Below, one piece after another: positions 1 to 6,995 of a stretch of DNA of 6,995 nucleotides. The notes beneath the pieces were generated by a model. The model searched no databases and was not told the origin of the DNA. It was given only the letters and a program-made list of their open reading frames with translations. Each line of letters begins with the position of its first letter. Positions within the stretch are counted from its first letter, which is position 1. The DNA comes from an uncultured Gemmatimonadota bacterium (GTDB taxonomy: Bacteria > Gemmatimonadota > Gemmatimonadetes > Gemmatimonadales > Gemmatimonadaceae). The DNA lies in NCBI GenBank assembly GCA_946479895.1, contig CAMLHT010000207.1, forward strand, positions 1 through 6,995. The letters are read 5' to 3'. Both the position numbers and the translations under genes were made by a program.

Positions 1-8
1 CTTCCCCC

Positions 9-539
9 TCAGGCCCCCGATCCGTACAGCTCGTCGTACACCTTCTGCAGCTTCTCCGGCGTCGCGATCAGGAACTTGCACCGCTCGTATCCCAGCGACC
101 GGCACTCCGTCTCCATCACCGCCACGGGCGCGCCGGTGATCCGGCCGAAGAAGTCCGTGAGCATCCCGCTCGTGAAGTAGCAGGTCAGCTGCGTGCCGTC
201 ATCCTGCCGCGCCTCGGCCCAGTCGCTCGATTCGACTGCCGCGACGCCGCCCTCGCCCACCGAGAAGCCGAGCTTGCCCCAGCCCGACGCCGCGAAGAAG
301 TCGCCGAGCGCGGCCGCGAAGTCGTCGAGCGCGAGCTGCTCGGGGGCCGGGCCGCCGCGGGCCTTCAGCCACTGCGCGAACGCGTCGAACACCGGCCCCG
401 CGCCGCCGTACCCCGCGTCCTGGAGATACGTCGCCGCGTTTCCGCCGAGGTCGCGAAAGAGCGACGCGCGCAGCGCGCCCAGCGACTCCTTCGAGATCGC
501 GACGAGCGAATGGGTCTGGAGGTCGATCGTATCGGTCAT
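9..539 (-). CDS. Stand-alone V4R-domain protein
   Basis: A 176-residue soluble protein with no signal peptide or membrane segment. Its C-terminal half (about residues 85-165) reads as a V4R (4-vinyl reductase) small-molecule-binding domain: a Cys-Tyr-Phe strand at C120, a following Gly-rich helix start (SGML), then E143-x2-C146-x7-C154-KF. From memory, the phenol sensor MopR binds zinc through C155, E178, C181 and C189. The spacing 23, 3, 8 is identical to C120, E143, C146, C154 here, so a metal site is likely. The N-terminal part (residues 1-80) is helical and resembles the dimerising region of such proteins. No output domain (AAA+, HTH, kinase) is attached, so it is either a free ligand sensor or an enzyme accessory; the ligand is unknown. 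The ATG at 539 has an AGGA 10 bases upstream (550-553). It follows ligA on the same strand. The family is confident, the function is not. Confidence 0.8.
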   Translation of the reverse strand: MTDTIDLQTHSLVAISKESLGALRASLFRDLGGNAATYLQDAGYGGAGPVFDAFAQWLKARGGPAPEQLALDDFAAALGDFFAASGWGKLGFSVGEGGVAAVESSDWAEARQDDGTQLTCYFTSGMLTDFFGRITGAPVAVMETECRSLGYERCKFLIATPEKLQKVYDELYGSGA

Positions 540-569
540 TGCTGTGTTATCCTGGCCGCAGCGGCTCGG

Positions 570-2729
<2,160 letters not shown>

Positions 2730-3755
2730 CTACGGCCGCTCCGCCTCCGCCATCTCGGACGGTTCGTGCTGGTCGGCGATGTGTGTGTTGAAGACGTCAC
2801 TGTCGAAGCGGATGACCCGGTTGCGTCCCGTTTCCTTGGCCACGTACAGGGCATCGTCCGCCGCGCGAACCAGACCGTCGCAGCTCGTGATCCTCGGATG
2901 CGGCCAGGCCGCCACCCCGAAGCTCGCCGTGCGTTGGATCGCCCCATTGTCGAACGTGAATGTATGGGACTCGATCGCCTTTCGCACACGCTCGGCGAAC
3001 GTGACGGCGGCGTCGAGCACGGTGCCGGTGAGCAGCAGGATGAACTCCTCGCCCCCGTACCGGCCGGCGTGGTCGATCTCGCGGACCTCCTGCTTCAGGA
3101 TCTTCGCGAGCTGCCGGAGCACCGCGTCACCCGCCTGGTGCCCGTACTCGTCGTTGACGCTCTTGAACTTGTCGAGGTCCACCATGACGCAGGCGAACGG
3201 CTCGCCTAGGCGCTTGGCGTGCTCGAACATCTCCTCGATGCGCGTCTCGATGTGGCGGCGGTTGTCGAGGCCCGTGAGGGCGTCGGTCTGCGACATGTGC
3301 CGCAGGCGCTGGTTGGCCTCCATCAGCTCCCGCTCGCGCTCCTCGATCTCCTCCTGGAGGCGCTTGATGCGCAGCATGGACTTCACCCGCGCCTTGAGCT
3401 CGGGGAAGTCGATCGGCTTCGTGATGTAGTCGTCGGCGCCCGCCTCGAGGCCCTCGACCTTGTTCTCGGTCGAATCGAGCGCGGTCTGCATGATGATCGG
3501 GATGAACGGCAGGTCCGGGTTGTTCTTGACCCGGCGCGCGACCTCGATGCCGTCGATCTTCGGCATCATGATGTCCAGCAGGACGAGATCGGGCAGCTTG
3601 GTCTCGATCATCGTCAGCGCTTCCTGCCCGTCCGTCGCGCTCAGCGTCTCGAATCCCCAGGACTCGAGTCGCGCCCGCAACAGCTCCACGTTGTCCTCGT
3701 GATCGTCGACGATCAGGATGCGGGCGGACGTATCCGGTTCATACCGGTGTGCCAT
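2730..3755 (-). CDS. PleD-like response regulator diguanylate cyclase (REC-GGDEF)
   Basis: Makes the second messenger c-di-GMP from two GTP under control of receiver phosphorylation. From the ATG at 3755 it has 341 residues. The REC domain (about 11-125) has D17/D18 of the acidic pocket, phosphoacceptor D61, T91 and K113. A charged helical linker (about 126-153, coiled-coil-like) follows. The GGDEF domain (about 155-318) has VDLDKFK with metal ligand D193 and the active-site GGEEF (234-238). The inhibitory-site motif RxxD (R225-D228) lies five residues before GGEEF, as in PleD, so product feedback is expected. Unlike Caulobacter PleD there is one REC, not two. The reading frame extends upstream to an ATG at 3872, but those 39 Arg/Ser-rich residues lie antisense-free inside the preceding gene and are not receiver-like. 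The ATG at 3755 directly precedes MAHRYEP and the first receiver strand, and has GGA/AAGG upstream. It overlaps the upstream regulator gene by 17 bases, suggesting translational coupling. Confidence 0.95.
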   Translation of the reverse strand: MAHRYEPDTSARILIVDDHEDNVELLRARLESWGFETLSATDGQEALTMIETKLPDLVLLDIMMPKIDGIEVARRVKNNPDLPFIPIIMQTALDSTENKVEGLEAGADDYITKPIDFPELKARVKSMLRIKRLQEEIEERERELMEANQRLRHMSQTDALTGLDNRRHIETRIEEMFEHAKRLGEPFACVMVDLDKFKSVNDEYGHQAGDAVLRQLAKILKQEVREIDHAGRYGGEEFILLLTGTVLDAAVTFAERVRKAIESHTFTFDNGAIQRTASFGVAAWPHPRITSCDGLVRAADDALYVAKETGRNRVIRFDSDVFNTHIADQHEPSEMAEAERP

Positions 3756-4134
3756 TCGCCTTTCCGAGGAACCGCTGGACTTCCGCGACGACAGCTCTGG
3801 GCTCACACGGCTTCGCGAGATACCCATCACAACCGACCTCCATCGCCTTCTCCCGATCCGACGCGAGCGCATGCGCGGTCAGCGCGATGATCGGGATCTC
3901 CTTCGTCGTCGGGTCGTGCTTGAGGACCTGGGTCGCCTCCCAGCCGTCGATCACCGGGATGGAGATGTCCATCAGGATGAGGTCCGGCTTCTCGGTGCGC
4001 GCCTTCATGATCCCTTCTTCGCCGTTCAACGCCTCCGTCACGGAGTAGCCGAAGTGACGAAGGATGGTGGAATAGACGATGCGGTTGTCTTCGTTATCCT
4101 CGACGAGGAGGACAGTCTTGCCATTCGCGGTCAT
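3739..4134 (-). CDS. DivK-like single-domain response regulator
   Basis: A 131-residue protein that is only a receiver domain: acidic residues E12/D13 (VEDN), phosphoacceptor D56 in LILMDISIP, T86 in ALTAHA and K108 in LAKP. Such proteins pass phosphoryl groups or bind partners rather than DNA. The sequence style (KTVLLVEDNEDN, then GCDGYLAKP) resembles DivK and phosphorelay receivers. In Caulobacter divK lies directly before pleD; the same order occurs here, with the next gene encoding a receiver-GGDEF cyclase and overlapping by 17 bases. An earlier in-frame ATG at 4272 would add 46 residues, but these look like translated upstream region. The ATG at 4134 has GAGGA (4140-4144) five bases upstream and begins at the receiver's first strand. 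No histidine kinase is in the window, so the phosphodonor is unknown. Confidence 0.93.
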   Translation of the reverse strand: MTANGKTVLLVEDNEDNRIVYSTILRHFGYSVTEALNGEEGIMKARTEKPDLILMDISIPVIDGWEATQVLKHDPTTKEIPIIALTAHALASDREKAMEVGCDGYLAKPCEPRAVVAEVQRFLGKANGTPV

Positions 4135-4328
4135 GCGATTCCTCGCCAGGATAGCTGGACGATCGTCGTTGGTTGTTCCGGCCAAGCTGAGCACATTGAT
4201 ACCCGATCCGGGTTCATGCCGCTCGGGACCGACCGACCTGACCAGAAGGTCTTGCCGGCGGTTCGGAGCCACATGGAATTGGGATCGGATCTCGCAAATA
4301 TCTTACCACGACCAGGAACGGAGCTGAC
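4135..4328. promoter_or_regulatory. Divergent intergenic region: regulator/cyclase operon and YtxH-like gene
   Basis: 194 bases without a credible gene, between two outward-facing starts, so promoters for both directions should lie here. It is less GC-rich toward the plus-strand gene, with an A/T patch (4296-4304, aaatatctt) about 25 bases before that ATG. I could not pair this patch with a convincing -35 box. A short inverted repeat, acccg-atc-cgggt, sits at 4201-4213. The ribosome binding sites at each end are clear: GAGGA at 4140-4144 (minus) and GGAG at 4320-4323 (plus). The regulatory role is inferred from gene arrangement. Confidence 0.45.
4201..4213. repeat. Short inverted repeat in divergent spacer
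   Basis: A perfect 5-bp inverted repeat, acccg and cgggt, around the 3-base centre atc, placed roughly mid-way between the two divergent genes. It could be an operator half-site pair, but a repeat this short is common by chance in GC-rich DNA. Confidence 0.25.
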
Positions 4329-4715
4329 ATGGCCTACGCACCCGCCCCCGGATCCACCCGGACGCCCTCCAGACCCCCCGCCCAGCCGGTCTCCGGCCGC
4401 GCCAACGGCCGGCCGGCCCGCCGACCGGTCCCGGCAACGCCGCCGGCCGCCCGCCGCTCCTCCACGAGCTTCCTCGCCGGCCTCGGCCTCGGACTGGCGA
4501 TCGGCGCCGCCGCCGCGCTCCTCCTCGCCCCCGGCAGCGGTGCGGAAACACGAAAGGCCCTCCGCAACCGCGGTCGCAAGGTCGGCAACAGAGCCCGCGA
4601 CGCCTGGGAGGACCTTCGGATCGAGCTGGAAGCGACGCGCCGCGCCATCAAGCGGAAGCGGCGCGACGCGAAGCTGGAGATAGCGGAAGAGAGGAATGGA
4701 GGGATAGAGGGATAG
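4329..4715 (+). CDS. YtxH-like single-pass membrane protein
   Basis: A 128-residue protein. Residues 1-46 are rich in Pro, Arg, Ala and Gly and probably disordered. Residues about 47-68 form one Gly/Ala/Leu transmembrane helix (FLAGLGLGLAIGAAAALLLA). It is followed directly by APGSGAETRKAL (67-78), which fits the YtxH-family hallmark 'LLLAPkSGeETRk'. The rest (79-120) is a highly charged Arg/Lys/Glu helix. YtxH proteins are small envelope proteins, some stress-associated in Bacillus; the molecular role is not established. The long Pro/Arg-rich N-terminal extension is unlike short YtxH proteins, which begin near the membrane helix. The last eight residues (ERNGGIEG) come from a purine-rich near-repeat (gagggatag/agggatag, about 4690-4715) and may not be functional. 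GGAG lies five bases before the ATG. Confidence 0.8.
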   Translation: MAYAPAPGSTRTPSRPPAQPVSGRANGRPARRPVPATPPAARRSSTSFLAGLGLGLAIGAAAALLLAPGSGAETRKALRNRGRKVGNRARDAWEDLRIELEATRRAIKRKRRDAKLEIAEERNGGIEG

Positions 4716-4734
4716 CCCCTGTCCCCGATCCCCC

Positions 4735-5505
4735 CTATTTCACCTTCTTCGCCATCTCCGCCGCCGCCTCCTTGTAGTGCTTGTCGTTCAGCTCCGTGAT
4801 CGGGGCCTTGGCGATCCACTCCAGCTGCTGCTTCGCCCGGTCGTTCATCTTGCGGTCCAGGTAGATCTCCGCCAGGTCCAGGCGGTGCGTGATGCGATCG
4901 GGGTCCTGGGCCACCGCCTGCTCCATGTACTTGATGGCGTTGTCCCAGCTCGCCTCGCCGAAGACCTTGCCGCCGAGGAGGTTCTTGGCCATGAAGCGGG
5001 AGACGCCGTTCAGGCGCATCACTTCCGCGTTCCACACCCCCATGACGTGCAGCGCGCCCGCGTGCTTCGGGTCGATCTTGAGCGCGGCCATCGCTTCGTC
5101 ATGCACCACGCCGGCGTACTTCACCTTGTCTTTGGTGCCCATGGTCTGAGCGTTCTTGCCGATCGCCTTCGCGAGCTCGAAATGCGCGTCCGCGTCGTTC
5201 GGCTTTGCGGCCACGGCCCGCCGGGCGTACTGTTCCGCGCGCTTGTACAGCGACGTGCGCTCGGCTTCGTTCGTGTTGTAGCGCCCGAGCTCCACGGCTT
5301 CGCGTGAAGCCTTGATCAGCGCGTCGTAATACATCGAGTCGACGGACAGGGCCGCTTCGTAGTGCTTCAGCGCATTCACGGAATTCATCGCCGCGTGATC
5401 ACGGTCGCCGATCGCGACGTGGTCCGCCGCCGACTGGCGGCCCTGCGCGCCGGCCAGCGGCGCGGCGAGGACGAGAACGGATAGGGTCGCAATGGAGAGC
5501 TTCAT
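4735..5505 (-). CDS. Exported TPR protein resembling RMDN-type TPR proteins
   Basis: A 256-residue protein with a clear Sec signal peptide: MKLS, a hydrophobic core (residues 4-17) and likely cleavage after A18-G-A20, before Q21. There is no lipobox cysteine, so it should be periplasmic. The mature part is helical with degenerate tetratricopeptide repeats: about 27-60 (ALKHYEAALSVDS), 84-117 (YKRAEQYARRAVAAKPND), 130-152 (HDEAMAALKIDPKHAGALH), 184-204 (WDNAIKYMEQAVAQDPD) and 205-235. The segment ALHVMGVWNAEV, then SRFMAKNLLGG, then YMEQAVAQDP follows the layout I recall for regulator of microtubule dynamics (RMDN) proteins. There it reads roughly 'hLlGrWcyev...R.iA..lf...P...yekAl.yf.kAeeldP'. 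TPRs mediate protein contacts; the partner and function are unknown. The ATG at 5505 has AGGA eight bases upstream (5514-5517). It converges with the YtxH-like gene without an evident terminator in the 19-base gap. Confidence 0.85.
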   Translation of the reverse strand: MKLSIATLSVLVLAAPLAGAQGRQSAADHVAIGDRDHAAMNSVNALKHYEAALSVDSMYYDALIKASREAVELGRYNTNEAERTSLYKRAEQYARRAVAAKPNDADAHFELAKAIGKNAQTMGTKDKVKYAGVVHDEAMAALKIDPKHAGALHVMGVWNAEVMRLNGVSRFMAKNLLGGKVFGEASWDNAIKYMEQAVAQDPDRITHRLDLAEIYLDRKMNDRAKQQLEWIAKAPITELNDKHYKEAAAEMAKKVK

Positions 5506-5649
5506 TTCGCTAATCCTGTGGAAAGAGGCGATGGGGAGGGCCGGATCAGTCCGGTGCTTGACCGCTGTGGCCTCGACGTCGCCGGAGATCTACCGGGCGC
5601 CGGTCAGCGCCTGGTCACGCCATAGTATGCCTACCCCGAAGTCCCGGCA
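5506..5649. promoter_or_regulatory. Divergent intergenic region: TPR gene and thymidine phosphorylase
   Basis: 144 bases between two outward-facing genes and expected to carry promoters for both. Visible elements are an inverted repeat at 5541-5554, an imperfect direct repeat (gcgccggtca at 5597-5606 and gcgcctggtca at 5607-5617), and a weak -10-like patch, catagtat (5621-5628), about 22 bases before the phosphorylase ATG. A TTGACC at 5558-5563 is not spaced to match any -10 box. The assignment rests on gene arrangement. Confidence 0.4.
5541..5554. repeat. Short inverted repeat CCGGA-TCAG-TCCGG
   Basis: A perfect 5-bp inverted repeat with a 4-base centre, between the divergent TPR and thymidine phosphorylase genes. 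It could be an operator for either gene, or chance in GC-rich sequence. Confidence 0.25.
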
Positions 5650-6984
5650 ATGCTCGCCCTGCGCCTGATCGAGCGGAAACGGAACGGCGGCCGCCTCGAG
5701 CCCGGGGAATGGCGGGCGCTCGTGCTCGCTTACGCCTCCGGGCATATCCCTGACTACCAGATGGCGGCCCTGCTCATGGCCTGCTTCATCCGGGGGCTCG
5801 ACCACGGCGAGACGGTCGCCCTCACCGAGGCCATGCTGAAGAGCGGCGCCACCCTCGATACCTCGGCCCTGGACCGGCCGGCCATCGACAAGCACTCGAT
5901 CGGCGGCGTGGGCGACAAGGTGTCCCTAGTTCTCGCCCCGCTCGTCGCCGCGGCAGGCGTCGCCGTCCCGATGATGTCCGGCCGCGGCCTTGGCCACACC
6001 GGAGGCACGCTCGACAAGCTCGAGTCCATCCCCGGCTTTCGCACCGACCTCTCGCTCGCCGACGCCAGGAAGCAGCTCGAGGCGATCCACTGCGTCCTGA
6101 TCGGCCAGACGAAGGAGATCGCGCCGGTCGACCGGAAGCTCTACGCCCTCCGTGGCGCCACCGCGACCGTCGACTCGATTCCGCTCATCGCGGCCAGCAT
6201 CATGAGCAAGAAGCTCGCGGAGGGACTCGACGGCCTCGTGCTCGACGTGAAGCTCGGCAGCGGCGCCTTCGTCACGAAGCTCGACGACGCCCTCGCGCTC
6301 GCGAAGGTGATGATCGATCTCGGACACGACCACGGCTGCCCGGCGGTCGGCCTCGTGACGGCGATGGATCGCCCGCTCGGGCGCGCCTGCGGCAATTCGC
6401 TCGAGGTCGAGGAAGCCATCCAGGCACTGACGGGTGAAGGGCCGGCCGACCTCATGGAGGTCACCTACGCGCTCGGCGTCGAGATGCTGATGCTCGGTGG
6501 ATTCAGCGGCGGTCGCGGCGAGGCGCGCGCGAGCCTCGAGAAGCTCATCCGCACCGGCGCCGCCGCCGAGATGTTCCGGAAGATCATCGCCGCCCAGGGC
6601 GGCAATCCGAAGGTGGTGGACGACCCCGGGCTGCTCCCCCAGGCCAGGGCCGTCGAGATCTACACCGCGACGCGCCGCGGCTTCATCGGCTGCGTGGAGC
6701 CCCGCGCGATCGGCCGTGCGATCATCGACATGGGCGGCAACCGGGCGACGATGGAGGACGCCATCGACCCGAGCGTCGGCCTCGTGATCACGGCCAAGCC
6801 CGGCGACTGGGTGGAGCAGGGGGAGCCGCTCGGCACCATCTTCGCCCGTGACCGCGCCGGCATCGAGGTGGCCCGCCAGGCCCTCGGCACCGCGATCAGG
6901 ATCGGCGACGAAGCCGAGCCGCCACTGCCGCTGATCTCGCACCGCGTGACGAAGGATGGTGTCGAATCGCTCGTGATCGGCTAG
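5650..6984 (+). CDS. deoA: Thymidine phosphorylase (nucleoside phosphorylase family 2)
   Basis: Catalyses reversible phosphorolysis of thymidine (and deoxyuridine) to base plus 2-deoxyribose-1-phosphate in pyrimidine salvage; cytoplasmic dimer in the family. The 444 residues cover the whole fold: an N-terminal helical domain, the phosphate loop K81-HSIGGVGD, the family signature SGRGLGHTGGTLDKLE (110-125), base-binding R168, S183 and K187 (ASIMSKK), and the C-terminal alpha/beta domain (about 345-420). These positions line up without shift with Geobacillus pyrimidine-nucleoside phosphorylase as I recall it. Residue 108 is Met, as in thymidine phosphorylases (M111 in E. coli), not Lys as in the broad-specificity enzyme, so deoxynucleoside preference is likely. 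The phosphate loop has Ile84 where Thr or Ser is usual. An in-frame TAG at 5623 rules out a longer upstream start, and the ATG at 5650 gives a family-typical N terminus. Only a weak GAAG precedes it. Confidence 0.95.
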   Translation: MLALRLIERKRNGGRLEPGEWRALVLAYASGHIPDYQMAALLMACFIRGLDHGETVALTEAMLKSGATLDTSALDRPAIDKHSIGGVGDKVSLVLAPLVAAAGVAVPMMSGRGLGHTGGTLDKLESIPGFRTDLSLADARKQLEAIHCVLIGQTKEIAPVDRKLYALRGATATVDSIPLIAASIMSKKLAEGLDGLVLDVKLGSGAFVTKLDDALALAKVMIDLGHDHGCPAVGLVTAMDRPLGRACGNSLEVEEAIQALTGEGPADLMEVTYALGVEMLMLGGFSGGRGEARASLEKLIRTGAAAEMFRKIIAAQGGNPKVVDDPGLLPQARAVEIYTATRRGFIGCVEPRAIGRAIIDMGGNRATMEDAIDPSVGLVITAKPGDWVEQGEPLGTIFARDRAGIEVARQALGTAIRIGDEAEPPLPLISHRVTKDGVESLVIG

Positions 6985-6995
6985 TTTCGGTCGTG

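Noticed and set aside
4148..4153. TATCCT on the minus strand as the -10 box of the regulator operon
   Set aside because: Transcription would start inside or beyond the ribosome binding site, and no -35 box lies at a suitable distance.
4135..4272. A longer response regulator starting at the ATG at 4272
   Set aside because: The extra 46 residues are not receiver-like, and the ATG at 4134 has a strong GAGGA five bases upstream.
5926..6942. A 338-codon minus-strand open frame opposite thymidine phosphorylase
   Set aside because: Its product is His/Asp/Arg/Gly-rich low-complexity protein, as expected of the antisense shadow of a GC-rich gene.

Overview
The window is a compact, strongly GC-rich bacterial segment with seven protein genes, most of them housekeeping or signalling. 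Codon third positions are dominated by G and C, which leaves long open frames antisense to nearly every gene. The mix of genes would fit Gemmatimonadota or a similar soil phylum: an NAD-dependent ligase, a stand-alone V4R protein, a YtxH-type membrane protein and an exported TPR protein. So would the dispersed 'gtcatccc...gatctg' intergenic repeat. This placement is inference from gene style and memory of such repeats, not a proven assignment. No rRNA, tRNA, CRISPR array, transposase or phage gene is visible.

Layout. From 4134 down to 9, four genes run on the minus strand: a DivK-like single-domain response regulator, a PleD-like receiver-GGDEF diguanylate cyclase overlapping it by 17 bases, NAD-dependent DNA ligase (ligA), and a small V4R-domain protein. 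A repeat element sits in each of the two gaps around ligA. One copy fills the space between the cyclase stop and the ligA start. The other contains the ligA stop codon and encodes its last seven residues. A 194-base divergent spacer (4135-4328) separates this block from a plus-strand YtxH-like membrane protein (4329-4715). That gene converges, with a 19-base gap, on a minus-strand exported TPR protein (4735-5505). A second divergent spacer (5506-5649) leads to a plus-strand thymidine phosphorylase (5650-6984) that nearly fills the right edge.

How the genes fit together. The regulator and cyclase look translationally coupled and probably form one phosphorelay to c-di-GMP output. The cyclase keeps both its GGEEF active site and its RxxD product-inhibition site. 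LigA and the V4R protein lie downstream on the same strand but are separated by repeat elements, so a shared transcript is possible but not shown. The thymidine phosphorylase belongs to pyrimidine salvage and has no evident link to its neighbours. I do not see a clearly new multi-gene system. The most unusual points are the repeat elements bracketing and partly encoding ligA, an apparent bacterial relative of eukaryotic RMDN-type TPR proteins, and a stand-alone V4R protein whose predicted metal ligands match the spacing known from phenol-sensing regulators.
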